Part shown: in pieces, positions 1 to 9,559 of the stretch
Layout of the letters: the number at the start of each line of letters is the position of its first letter
How positions within the stretch are numbered: position 1 is the first letter of the stretch
Assembly (NCBI RefSeq): GCF_000183725.1
Contig: NC_014762.1
Coordinates: forward strand, 1,860,001 to 1,924,000
From: Sulfuricurvum kujiense DSM 16994
GTDB lineage: Bacteria; Campylobacterota; Campylobacteria; Campylobacterales; Sulfurimonadaceae
DNA length: 64,000 nt
Direction: 5' to 3'
Made by a program: the position numbers and the translations under genes
Notes under the pieces: model-generated
Databases searched by the model: none
What the model saw: the letters and a program-made list of their open reading frames with translations, nothing else
Told to the model about the DNA's origin: nothing

Positions 1-627
1 GGTAAAGAGGTATTGAAAACTCAAATCTTCCAAAAGATTTTTCAAAAACGAGATCCCCAAACGGCTAGCAATCGGGGCATATACGACGAGCGTCTCTTCA
101 GCGATACGGTGCTGTTTTGCGGGAGCCAATGCCCCGAGAGTGAGCATGTTATGGAGACGGTCGCACAGTTTGACGACCAATACCCGCACATCTTCGATCG
201 AAGCGATCAGCATTTTTCGAAACGAAAGTGCCGAAACGACCAGTTTTTCATCCGAATTCGAAGGGATCAGCTGCGCATCGCGGATCGTATCAATCTTCGT
301 CAGCCCCTCAACTAAATGGGCAACGTCATCCCCGTACTCACGGGCAATCTCTTCTATTGTCGTGTGGGTATCTTCTACTACATCGTGAAGAAGCGCGGCG
401 ATGACCATTGCCTCATCACCGGTAATAGTTGCAACAATCGATGCGACTAAAATAGGATGAACGACATACGGTTCGCCGCTTTTTCGAAATTGGTTTTGAT
501 GTGCTTGCTGAGAAAAATTGAGGGCAGTTTGTGTGGCGGCAGAAAGGGGAATCTGTTTGTAAAGGTGCTCTATGGCACCCTCAACATCATTGATTCCGGC
601 TACTTTTTCTATATCGATGGTATTCAA
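1..627 (-). CDS. spoT: Bifunctional (p)ppGpp synthase/hydrolase, N-terminal part (window edge)
   Basis: The first 209 codons of a RelA/SpoT protein, running off the left edge. It makes and degrades the alarmone (p)ppGpp. The visible part is the N-terminal HD hydrolase domain: it contains the segment AALLHDVVEDT, whose HD pair binds the catalytic metal, followed by LVVKLCDRLHNM, a classic SpoT motif. The reading frame is closed just upstream, and the only start in the open part is TTG at 627 (leading MNTIDIEKV), with no strong ribosome site. It follows rpoZ by 22 bases, the same rpoZ-spoT order as in many proteobacteria. The synthetase and TGS/ACT regions lie outside the window. The start codon is inferred. 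Confidence 0.9.
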   Translation of the reverse strand, partial: MNTIDIEKVAGINDVEGAIEHLYKQIPLSAATQTALNFSQQAHQNQFRKSGEPYVVHPILVASIVATITGDEAMVIAALLHDVVEDTHTTIEEIAREYGDDVAHLVEGLTKIDTIRDAQLIPSNSDEKLVVSALSFRKMLIASIEDVRVLVVKLCDRLHNMLTLGALAPAKQHRIAEETLVVYAPIASRLGISFLKNLLEDLSFQYLFT

Positions 628-649
628 TGATGCAGCTTTGTATTGACGA

Positions 650-865
650 TTAGTCTCGGTTTACAAACCCTTTGACCGTGATATGCCCTTCGGCAATCTC
701 CATCAAAGCGATATCAGCCGTTTTAGCTTTTTTTACATCAACGTTCAGTTTCGTTGTTGCTCCGTTTAGAAGCTCTTCAGAGCGTTTTGCGACAGCGATA
801 GCCAATTGATAGCGATCGATATTGGCAGTTTCAAGTGCTTTTGCGGTGAGTTGTTCAAGTCTCAT
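650..865 (-). CDS. rpoZ: DNA-directed RNA polymerase subunit omega
   Basis: A 71-aa protein beginning MRLEQLTAKALE, the typical short omega subunit of Campylobacterota. It supports assembly and stability of RNA polymerase by binding the beta-prime subunit; in proteobacteria omega also forms part of a ppGpp site, which suits its place just before spoT. The conserved omega stretch RYQLAIAVAKRSEEL is present around residues 18-32. It lies between pyrH (21 bases upstream) and spoT, so the three probably share a transcript. Short length is normal for this phylum. Confidence 0.93.
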   Translation of the reverse strand: MRLEQLTAKALETANIDRYQLAIAVAKRSEELLNGATTKLNVDVKKAKTADIALMEIAEGHITVKGFVNRD

Positions 866-886
866 TTTTTTCCCTTAATTTTGGAT

Positions 887-1636
<750 letters not shown>

Positions 1637-1716
1637 TTACGCGTATTATACTTTATTGTCGCTTTAAGGTTGCTTTGATTACACTAAGCAAATCATAAGA
1701 GAAGGAAAAAACAGGG

Positions 1717-3045
1717 GTGAAACTGTTCGATACGATTAAAGACTGGTTTGTACCTCAGCCGATGCACCGTGCACCGCTATACGGAAGAGGGATTCATGCG
1801 CTGCCCAATCCCGATGAAAAAGAGCTGTTTGACCGTGCTTCCGAAGCTTTTGTCAGCGGCGATATACTCAGCGGGTACGAATGTTTTTTGTCCTCGATCG
1901 TCCATCAGGGAAACGGCATTTCGACACCGCATTTGAGTATCGTACGTTCTCATGATTCGCTTACGTTTACCCTTTATCAGGGGTATGCCCTTATCAAAGG
2001 TTTTGTAACCGAAACATCATTGGAAGCACATGCCGATATTGCCGTGAGCAAAAAACTTCATGTTGCGACCAAACGCCGCTTCTTGGAGCGGGATTTTCAA
2101 TTGACCTACTGCCGTTTCAGCGATGCGGAGGGGACTATAAAACTCTCGATCCGTCTTGATAACGCGACTATCACTCCCCAGAAAATATTTTATCCGCTCC
2201 GTGAAATCGCACTCAATGCCGATTTTGAAAAAGAGTTTATCGCCGGAGAGTTTGACGAATCGGTCCTTTTGGATACGGCGCATCTCCTCCCGATTGAGCG
2301 GGAAAAAATCGACTCTAATTACGCGTTTATGCACCAATGGATCAATGAGACACGGCAAAGCCTCATCGGGCTGTTATCCAACGATAACACGGGCATGACC
2401 TCTTTTAGCTATCTTGCCCTGCTGCTTCAAATCGATTATCTCCTCCTCCCCCATAAAAAAATGGCCAAAAATATCAGCGAAAAAATCAACGGATATTTTA
2501 TGGACGACGAGAAGTTGACCGAAGACAAAAATGCCGATTTGGAACAATATCTCAGCGAACTCGGCGCGATGGATATTGAATCGTTTTCAACACAGTTTTA
2601 CGATGCCGCCTATACCTTTTCCCCGTTCGAGCAGGCGATGCACGATGAGATCGCCGCCTTTATCGACGAATCGTTAGGCAAAGTACGGTGGTATAAAAAC
2701 AACCGTTCGACCTACGTTATCCCTGTTATTTACCGCTATATCTCCCTGTATATCCTCTACAACTACGGTCTTCACCCCTCATTGCGGGCATTGCTGCATC
2801 TGCATGTTGAAATCTACGCATCCGAATTTTTCAAGGCTGCCGGTGAGACGCCGCTGTACGACCCACATACGAAAACGTTTAAAGAGAATCTTATCGCACA
2901 GCGGATCCGTGAATCGATAGAGCCCTATATGAGCCGTTACAAAGGGCTGAGTAATTTTTCCGAGCACCTTAATTACAGCGACTTGGATCATTTCAGCCAA
3001 AGTTTTTATCTCCAAGTCAAAAATCTCGATTATACGGAAGTGTAA
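1717..3045 (+). CDS. Unrecognised 442-aa protein, operon partner of the trypsin-like protease
   Basis: I do not recognise a named domain. The GTG start at 1717 follows a purine-rich stretch (GAAGGA) and begins MKLFDTIKDWF. There is no signal peptide or transmembrane segment, so it looks cytoplasmic. The N-terminal 60 residues are followed by a mixed alpha/beta part (about 65-200) and a long helical C-terminal half, including a tyrosine-rich helix near residue 340. The stop at 3045 is two bases before the GTG of the protease gene, so the two are almost certainly co-transcribed. The protein may be a regulator, substrate or scaffold of that protease; this is inference from position alone. Confidence 0.85.
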   Translation: MKLFDTIKDWFVPQPMHRAPLYGRGIHALPNPDEKELFDRASEAFVSGDILSGYECFLSSIVHQGNGISTPHLSIVRSHDSLTFTLYQGYALIKGFVTETSLEAHADIAVSKKLHVATKRRFLERDFQLTYCRFSDAEGTIKLSIRLDNATITPQKIFYPLREIALNADFEKEFIAGEFDESVLLDTAHLLPIEREKIDSNYAFMHQWINETRQSLIGLLSNDNTGMTSFSYLALLLQIDYLLLPHKKMAKNISEKINGYFMDDEKLTEDKNADLEQYLSELGAMDIESFSTQFYDAAYTFSPFEQAMHDEIAAFIDESLGKVRWYKNNRSTYVIPVIYRYISLYILYNYGLHPSLRALLHLHVEIYASEFFKAAGETPLYDPHTKTFKENLIAQRIRESIEPYMSRYKGLSNFSEHLNYSDLDHFSQSFYLQVKNLDYTEV

Positions 3046-3047
3046 GT

Positions 3048-4145
3048 GTGAATACAGCTACCCAAAAAATGGTCGAACAAACGATTGAAAGTATCGTCCA
3101 AATTACCAACCCCTACGGCAGCGGAAGCGGTTTTGTGATCAATAATCTTATCATCACCAATTCGCACGTCGTGAGCGGACTCAAAGAGGTACTTATCAGT
3201 ACCAAAACCCTCTCCAAAACACTCGCTTCGGTCATTTATGACGATCCCGCCTTTGATTTGGCGTTTATCCGTTCCCCCATCCCGATCGAGTGCAAAAATC
3301 CGCTGCTTCTCTCCGAAATCCCGGTCCAGGACGGAGACGGAGTTATCGCTATCGGCCATCCCTACGGTCTGAATTATTCCACGACGGAGGGGATAGTTTC
3401 CAAAGCTTCACGATTGCAGGGGGAAGTCGAATACATCCAGTTTGATGCCGCCATCAATCCCGGAAACAGCGGAGGGCCGCTTTTAAACGAATCGGCGGAG
3501 GTGATCGGGGTCAATACCTTTATCATCCAAAACTCCAATAACCTCGGATTCGCCCTCCCCGCCTACACTCTAAAAGAGGCACTTGAACAGTTCCATGCAC
3601 TTAAAACCGAAGATGTCATCCGATGCGGATCATGCAAAAATCTGATTGTGGAAGCTACGATCCAAAACGATTACTGTCCTAAATGCGGCTCCAAACTCGA
3701 AGTCGCCAAACGCAGACGCGAAGGGTATAAACCCTCCGGTATCGTAGCGCTGATCGAGAAGATTTTGGGAACACTGAAAGTGAATGTCACCCTAGCACGC
3801 CGAAGTCAGCGAAGCTGGCGCTTTGAGATGGGAAGCGCCCGTATCGATATCAACTACTACGACAACGGTATTATAATTGCCGATTCGGCACTCTGCCGCA
3901 TACCGCAGGAAAATATCGAAGCGTTGTATGATTATCTTTTGGGGGAAAACAGCGTGTTGGAGAAATTGCAGTTTTCGATTAACGAAAACACCGTCTATCT
4001 CTCCTATATTATCGTCGACTCATCGCTCAGCGAAGCGCACGGAACCATGGCATTGCACAAACTCTTCGAGAGCGCTCCGCACTATCAACAGCTCCTCAAA
4101 GAGCGGTTTAAAGCTCCTGAGCCGAAGTTCGATGAGTTTGAATAA
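3048..4145 (+). CDS. Trypsin-like serine protease with zinc ribbon and C-terminal extra domain
   Basis: 365 aa. Residues 1-180 form an S1C (DegP/HtrA-like) protease domain with a recognisable triad: His40 in TNSHVV, Asp70 in FDLAFI and Ser141 in GNSGGPL. There is no signal peptide and no PDZ domain, unlike DegP, which points to a cytoplasmic protease. A zinc ribbon follows (CxxC at 193/196 and CPKC at 210/213). Residues 221-365 are an alpha/beta domain that vaguely resembles YbjN/secretion-chaperone-like folds (weak impression). GTG start at 3048, directly coupled to the 442-aa partner. The 3' end overlaps the convergent DUF502 gene by 38 bases. Confidence 0.88.
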   Translation: MNTATQKMVEQTIESIVQITNPYGSGSGFVINNLIITNSHVVSGLKEVLISTKTLSKTLASVIYDDPAFDLAFIRSPIPIECKNPLLLSEIPVQDGDGVIAIGHPYGLNYSTTEGIVSKASRLQGEVEYIQFDAAINPGNSGGPLLNESAEVIGVNTFIIQNSNNLGFALPAYTLKEALEQFHALKTEDVIRCGSCKNLIVEATIQNDYCPKCGSKLEVAKRRREGYKPSGIVALIEKILGTLKVNVTLARRSQRSWRFEMGSARIDINYYDNGIIIADSALCRIPQENIEALYDYLLGENSVLEKLQFSINENTVYLSYIIVDSSLSEAHGTMALHKLFESAPHYQQLLKERFKAPEPKFDEFE

Positions 4146-4728
4146 GGGCTGACACATCTTCTTTTTGGGAGAAATCGGCACCCATACTGATGATGAACGA
4201 TGAGGCTTCCTGAAGGGAAAGTGTCGTTTTTTTGATCAACGCTTCATCGACGAGAACCGTATATCCGCTGGTAGGATTCGGGGAGGTCGGGATGAAAAGG
4301 ACACAGATATTTTCATGGCGGTTCAGCAGATATGCCGGAACCCATAATCCCTCTTTGGGATACTCGACCAATACCACCTCTTTCTTTGTCCCGTCTTCAC
4401 CGCCGGAGAGCATGGCGGCCAGTTTTTTCGAAACCGAATAGACCGAGCGGATAGCGGGGATTTTCTCGAACGTACTATCGATCATCGAGACGAAGATAGA
4501 GCGTCCGTACTTCTCGATCGAAAACCCGAGCACGGCAAAAACACCGATAACACCGATCATCAACGCCAATGTCAATTCAAATGAATCGGTATAATCGTGC
4601 AAAGAAAGATAGGCGCTGATTCCCAGATTTTTCAGATAATTGACGACAACGATCACCAAGATCAAAGGAAACAGCGAAAGTGCCCCGACAAAAATATAGC
4701 GAAGCAAAAACCTGATTTTCGTACTCAT
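4108..4728 (-). CDS. DUF502 family membrane protein
   Basis: 206 aa with two N-terminal membrane helices (about residues 8-30 and 52-72), then a soluble domain containing the family-typical run FIPTSPNPTSGY around residues 145-156. DUF502 proteins are widespread inner-membrane proteins without a settled biochemical role. The pattern of two helices, a connecting segment with KIPAIRSVYSVSKK, and the PNPTSGY motif fits the family well. ATG start at 4728. It is transcribed toward the protease gene and overlaps its end by 38 bases. Downstream of it lies the DHOD-like gene's own unit. Confidence 0.9.
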   Translation of the reverse strand: MSTKIRFLLRYIFVGALSLFPLILVIVVVNYLKNLGISAYLSLHDYTDSFELTLALMIGVIGVFAVLGFSIEKYGRSIFVSMIDSTFEKIPAIRSVYSVSKKLAAMLSGGEDGTKKEVVLVEYPKEGLWVPAYLLNRHENICVLFIPTSPNPTSGYTVLVDEALIKKTTLSLQEASSFIISMGADFSQKEDVSALIQTHRTSAQEL

Positions 4729-4773
4729 TCATCACACCCTTTTTGATATGACGAATTATACCGCATAGGACTG

Positions 4774-5769
4774 CTATCGGCGGTAGTGCTGCAACGCGTA
4801 CATGTAAGAGTTTCGTTCATACACGGAGGGGTTATCGGTATGGGACAAAGAAATCGACCCTTTCATCTGTGCAATCGATTCGTATTCGTGTTTCTCCATC
4901 CACTCACGCATATCGCCCAGTATCCGTTTGATCTCATCCTCCCCTCTGATAAGGAGCACCGAAGCAAGAGCCGCCGCATCGGCTCCGCTCATAATCGCTT
5001 TGAGGACATCCTCGCCGCTGTGAACTCCCGTATTGGCGCAGAGCGAACAGGAGAGTTTATTGTAGAGGATCGCACACCACCGCAGTGTCTCACTGAGCCG
5101 GGGCGAAGAGGTAATATTGGCTTTCTGAAGCGGAGTGAGGAGTTCGAGATCGACATCCACGAGAGTCGGATTGTCAAAAAGGGTCAGTCCGTTCGCTCCC
5201 GCTTCGACAAACCGCTTGGCCATATTGGCAGGATTCGAGAAAAAAGAGTTCATTTTGACGTTCAGAGGAATATTGATTTGTTCGGCTACCGTCGCGACCG
5301 TATCGATATACATCTGTTCAACCCTATACCCTTCCAACTCCATGGAGGTTGGGATATAGGTGATATTCAGCTCCAGAGCGTCGGCACCGGCTTCTTGGAG
5401 TTTCTTCGCATACTTGACCCATCCTCCCGCCGAGACACCGTTTAAACTGGCAATGATAGGGATTGAAACATTCTCTTTGCTCAAACGGATCTCTTCGAGA
5501 TATTGATCGGCTTGCAGATTGTCAAACGTAACTTCGTCGGGCAGATAGGTGATCGCCTCGGCATATGAATCGCTGTTGACATGGAGAAAATGGTCGATCT
5601 GATGGATCTCATGATTGATCTCCTCTTCAAACAACGAATGCATGATGACGGCGGCGATACCGCTGTCTTCCAATTTTTTAACACCCTCCAACGACGCACT
5701 CATCGGGGATGCACTGGCGATAAGGGGATTTTTGAGTTCCAGTCCCAAAATTGAAGTTGTGAAATCCAT
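4774..5769 (-). CDS. Dihydroorotate dehydrogenase-like flavoprotein
   Basis: 331 aa, class-1 DHOD-like TIM barrel (the DHOD_like branch often encoded beside nifJ), probably FMN-dependent. It starts MDFTTSILGLELKNPL at 5769, two bases from the nifJ stop, with a near-perfect ribosome site (GAGGAGG, complement of 5776-5782) inside the end of nifJ; a longer frame upstream is only overlap with nifJ. Barrel motifs include NPLIASASPMS near residue 15 and ALELNITYIP mid-protein. The catalytic role is unproven: proteins of this branch are not the main pyrimidine DHOD, and translational coupling to PFOR suggests a redox role. Confidence 0.9.
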   Translation of the reverse strand: MDFTTSILGLELKNPLIASASPMSASLEGVKKLEDSGIAAVIMHSLFEEEINHEIHQIDHFLHVNSDSYAEAITYLPDEVTFDNLQADQYLEEIRLSKENVSIPIIASLNGVSAGGWVKYAKKLQEAGADALELNITYIPTSMELEGYRVEQMYIDTVATVAEQINIPLNVKMNSFFSNPANMAKRFVEAGANGLTLFDNPTLVDVDLELLTPLQKANITSSPRLSETLRWCAILYNKLSCSLCANTGVHSGEDVLKAIMSGADAAALASVLLIRGEDEIKRILGDMREWMEKHEYESIAQMKGSISLSHTDNPSVYERNSYMYALQHYRR

Positions 5770-5770
5770 G

Positions 5771-8700
5771 TTACGCCTCCTCAGATGACGGCTCATAATA
5801 CGCCTGCAGATTTTTGTAGCGCGCATAAAGTGATTCAGCGGTATGCGCCGCCGTTTCGAGATAGTGTCCTGCCGAGAGTGCATTCATCTTCTCAACCATT
5901 TTAAAGCGGGTTTCACGGTACATAAAATCTTTGACATCGATTTTAGGCCCTTTGTAATCCAGACTCATCGGATTCTCTCCGACTTTTTTCTTATCGGGGT
6001 TAAAACGGAAAATCGGCCATAAACCGCTGTCAACGGCACGTTTTTGCTGATCGAATCCGTATTTGAGATCGTATCCGTGAGCCACACAGTGCGAATAGGC
6101 GATGATAATGGAAGGTCCGTCAAAACGCTCCGCTTCAACGAATGCCTTGATGGTTGCCGTATCATTGGCACCCATCGCAACTTTGGCAACATAGACGTTT
6201 TCATAGGCAATGGCCATCGCAGCGAGGTCTTTCGGCAATCCCGCTTTCCCCCCTGCGGCGAATTTCGCCACTGCGCCCGTCATGGTCGCTTTGGACTGCT
6301 GTCCCCCCGTATTCGAATAGACCTGCGTATCAAGGACAAGGATATTGACGTTTTTGCCGCTGGCGAGGACATGGTCCAATCCGCCGTAGCCGATATCGTA
6401 TGCCCAGCCGTCTCCTCCCATGATCCAGACCGATTTTTTGACCAGATAATCGGCAAGTTCCGACAGGTTTTTGGCGTCATCACAATCTAACGTTTCCAAC
6501 GCGTGTTTGAGTTTTTTCACCCTCTCTCGCTGAAGATTGATCTGCGACTCTTCATGCTGCTCGGCACTCAGGATCTCTTCGACCAATGAAATATCCAACT
6601 GCTCTTTAAGCGCTTCCAGCAATCCCCGGGCACGGTCGGTGTGCGAATCGATAGAGAGGCGAAATCCCAGCCCAAATTCGGCGTTGTCTTCAAAAAGTGA
6701 ATTCGACCATGCCGGTCCTCGTCCCTCATCGTTCTTTTTCCACGGCGTAGTCGGAAGATTGCCGCCGTAGATCGAACTGCACCCCGTCGCATTGGCAATC
6801 ACCATCCGATCTCCGAACAGCTGGGAAGCGAGTTTGACGTACGGCGTCTCGCCGCACCCAGGACATGCACCGCTAAACTCAAAGAGCGGTTCTAGAAACT
6901 GCGACTCTTTGAGATTGGCATGATCAAGCGATGCGCGATCCATTTTAGGCAGGGAAAGGAAAAAATCCCATTGCGCGATGCCACTCTCACGGAGCGGAAG
7001 CTGCGGCATCATATTGATTGCTTTAAGATTGGTCTGGGACTTGTTTTTGGCAGGACACACTTCGACACAGAGGGCACATCCGGTACAGTCTTCAACCGCA
7101 ACCGAAATCGCGAAGACATCATTGTCGCCGAAATTTTTCCCTTTGGCCCCTTTGGCGCTGAATCCCTCGGGAGCCCCTTGCAGATAGGATGCGTCGAACA
7201 CGGATGAGCGGATCACCGAGTGGGGACAGGCAAGGACACATTTGTTGCACTGAATACAGGTATCGGCGTCCCACACGGGAACTTCCTGGGCGATGTTGCG
7301 TTTTTCATACTGGGTTGTCCCCGTCGGCCAGGTACCGTCATCGGGTATTTGGGATACCCGAAGCTCATCCCCCTTAAAGGCGGTGATTTTTCCGATCACC
7401 TCGCGGGCAAAGGCGGACATATCCCCTTTGAGCGGGCGGTGAAGTTCAAGCGACGAATCGGCGGTTGAGGGGACGTCAATCTCGTAGAGATTTTCCAACG
7501 TCGTATCCACCGCGGCGTAGTTCATCGCAACGATGACATCCCCTTTGGAACCGTAGGTCTTTTGGATAGAGCCTTTGATCTTTGCCATCGCCTCTTCTTT
7601 GCTCAGAATCCCGCTGATGGCGAAAAAGCACGTCTGCATTACCGTATTGATTCGCCGTCCCATATTGGAGGCCTGAGCCACTTTATACGCATCGATCGCA
7701 TAGAATTTGAGCTTTTTCTCAATGATTCTCTCCTGCGTTACCCTCGGGAGCCGATCCCACACCTCTTCTTTGGGATAAGGGGAGTTGAGCAAAAATATCC
7801 CCCCCTCTTTGGCAATCTCCAAAAGATCGAGTTTTTCTAAAAAGACAGCCTGATGGACCGCCACAAAATCGGCTTTTTGGATCAGATAGCTGGATTTGAT
7901 CGGCTTGGTACCGAAGCGCAGATGCGACGTCGTCATCGAACCCGATTTTTTCGAGTCATAGACGAAATAGCCCTGCGCGTAATGCTCCGTTTCGGTTCCG
8001 ATAATTTTGATCGTATTTTTGTTCGCCCCTACCGTTCCGTCCGATCCCAATCCGTAAAACACCGCTTGAAACTGATCGGGATTTTGAAGGATGAAATCAT
8101 GGTCAAACTCAAGCGAGGTGAACGTGACGTCATCATCAATCCCGATCGTAAAATGGTTTTTCATCAGCGGTTTGCTCAACTCCGCATAAATAGAGAAGAT
8201 CATGGACGGGGTAAACTCTTTGGAAGAGAGGCCGTATCGCCCGCCGATGATGCGCGGCATTGCAGAGGGCAGATTGTCCCTGTGTTCAAAGAGAGCGGTC
8301 AGAACGTCGTGATAGAGCGGTTCGCCGAGACTTCCCGGCTCTTTTGTACGATCCAGTACCGCAATTGAGCGAACCGATGGGGGAAGTGCGGCGATAAACG
8401 CCTCCGAAGCAAACGGCAACGCAAGTCGGACCTTGATCATCCCTACTTTTTCTCCGATAGATACAAGATGATTTACACTCTCTTCGACCGCTTCGGCACC
8501 CGAACCCATCAGAACGATCACCCGCTCCGCATCCGCTGCACCGACATAATCGAACAGATGATAAGACCGACCGCTCAACGAGGCAAATTTGTCCATCTCA
8601 TTCTGGAGAATTTGGGGGAGTGCTTGATAATAGCGGTTAACGCTCTCACGTCCTTGGAAATAGACATCGGGATTTTGCGCCGTCCCCCGAAGTACGGGGT

Positions 8701-9337
8701 GGTTTGGATTCAATCCGCGGCGGCGATGCTCGGCGACCAAATCCGGATCAATCATCGCTTTCAAAACGTCATCATCGAGTTTTTCGATCCGGCTCACTTC
8801 ATGGGAGGTTCGAAAACCGTCGAAAAAATGGAGAAAAGGGATACGAGATCGCAGACTCGCAGCTTGCGAAATCAGGGCAAAATCGTGCGCTTCCTGAACG
8901 GAGTTCGAAGCCATTAGAGCAAACCCGCTCTGGCGGACCCCCATCACATCCTGATGATCCCCGAAAATAGAGAGCCCCTGAGCAGCCAAAGAACGCGCCG
9001 CCACATGAAAGACCGTCGGCGTAAGCTCACCTGCGATCTTATACATATTCGGAATCATCAACAACAGCCCCTGCGATGCCGTAAAAGTCGTCGTCAGCGA
9101 TCCGGCCTGAAGAGCACCGTGTACCGCGCCGCTGGCACCCCCTTCACTTTGCATCTCATACACTTCGGGAACCGTACCGAAAATATTCTTTTGCCCTTTG
9201 GAACTATACAGATCGCTGAATTCGCCCATCGGCGAGGATGGGGTAATGGGATAAATGGCAATGACTTCGTTGATTTTATGGGCAACTAGGGCAACAGCTT
9301 CGTTTCCGTCCACAGTGATGGTGGTCGATTTACTCAT
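5771..9337 (-). CDS. nifJ: Pyruvate:ferredoxin (flavodoxin) oxidoreductase
   Basis: A 1188-aa single-chain PFOR. It interconverts pyruvate plus CoA with acetyl-CoA, CO2 and reduced ferredoxin; in autotrophic Campylobacterota it also serves the reverse TCA cycle. Order seen: N-terminal TPP-pyrimidine domain (residue 25 onward, AIYPITPSSPMGE), transketolase-C-like domain, gamma domain, two 4Fe-4S motifs (CIQCNKCVLACP near 690 and CTGCALCVEVCP near 745), a further cluster ligand site CPGCGE, and the TPP-binding core GGDGWAYDIGYGG near 972 with NTGGQ after it. Length matches the fused enzyme. ATG at 9337 with GGAG upstream and a TATAAT at 9380-9385. Coupled to the DHOD-like gene. Confidence 0.97.
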   Translation of the reverse strand: MSKSTTITVDGNEAVALVAHKINEVIAIYPITPSSPMGEFSDLYSSKGQKNIFGTVPEVYEMQSEGGASGAVHGALQAGSLTTTFTASQGLLLMIPNMYKIAGELTPTVFHVAARSLAAQGLSIFGDHQDVMGVRQSGFALMASNSVQEAHDFALISQAASLRSRIPFLHFFDGFRTSHEVSRIEKLDDDVLKAMIDPDLVAEHRRRGLNPNHPVLRGTAQNPDVYFQGRESVNRYYQALPQILQNEMDKFASLSGRSYHLFDYVGAADAERVIVLMGSGAEAVEESVNHLVSIGEKVGMIKVRLALPFASEAFIAALPPSVRSIAVLDRTKEPGSLGEPLYHDVLTALFEHRDNLPSAMPRIIGGRYGLSSKEFTPSMIFSIYAELSKPLMKNHFTIGIDDDVTFTSLEFDHDFILQNPDQFQAVFYGLGSDGTVGANKNTIKIIGTETEHYAQGYFVYDSKKSGSMTTSHLRFGTKPIKSSYLIQKADFVAVHQAVFLEKLDLLEIAKEGGIFLLNSPYPKEEVWDRLPRVTQERIIEKKLKFYAIDAYKVAQASNMGRRINTVMQTCFFAISGILSKEEAMAKIKGSIQKTYGSKGDVIVAMNYAAVDTTLENLYEIDVPSTADSSLELHRPLKGDMSAFAREVIGKITAFKGDELRVSQIPDDGTWPTGTTQYEKRNIAQEVPVWDADTCIQCNKCVLACPHSVIRSSVFDASYLQGAPEGFSAKGAKGKNFGDNDVFAISVAVEDCTGCALCVEVCPAKNKSQTNLKAINMMPQLPLRESGIAQWDFFLSLPKMDRASLDHANLKESQFLEPLFEFSGACPGCGETPYVKLASQLFGDRMVIANATGCSSIYGGNLPTTPWKKNDEGRGPAWSNSLFEDNAEFGLGFRLSIDSHTDRARGLLEALKEQLDISLVEEILSAEQHEESQINLQRERVKKLKHALETLDCDDAKNLSELADYLVKKSVWIMGGDGWAYDIGYGGLDHVLASGKNVNILVLDTQVYSNTGGQQSKATMTGAVAKFAAGGKAGLPKDLAAMAIAYENVYVAKVAMGANDTATIKAFVEAERFDGPSIIIAYSHCVAHGYDLKYGFDQQKRAVDSGLWPIFRFNPDKKKVGENPMSLDYKGPKIDVKDFMYRETRFKMVEKMNALSAGHYLETAAHTAESLYARYKNLQAYYEPSSEEA

Positions 9338-9379
9338 AATAAAACTCCATTTACATAAGATCGGTTTATACGTGATACC

Positions 9380-9385
9380 ATTATA
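9380..9385 (-). promoter_or_regulatory. Probable -10 box of nifJ
   Basis: Reading the minus strand, TATAAT lies 43 bases before the nifJ ATG within an AT-rich stretch. No good -35 is visible, as is usual in Campylobacterota sigma-70 promoters. The remaining 170 bases up to the M3 peptidase gene hold that gene's own TACAAT (9533-9538) and its AGGAGA ribosome site. Confidence 0.6.
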
Positions 9386-9559
9386 TACCGAAAAGGTTAC
9401 AACATTTATCCCAAAAAAGAAACATAGACGGTTAGTTTATACTGCCGTTTTTCAGAACGCCTCATCATTACTGGAAATGCCATATTTTTTAGATAATCGA
9501 TAATTTATAGAATAATTTTTGAAACACTTTACTACAATATCGCAACTACAGGAGAAACT

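Noticed and set aside
5770-5883. Longer N-terminus for the DHOD-like protein
   Set aside because: It lies wholly inside nifJ coding sequence; GAGGAGG points to the ATG at 5769.
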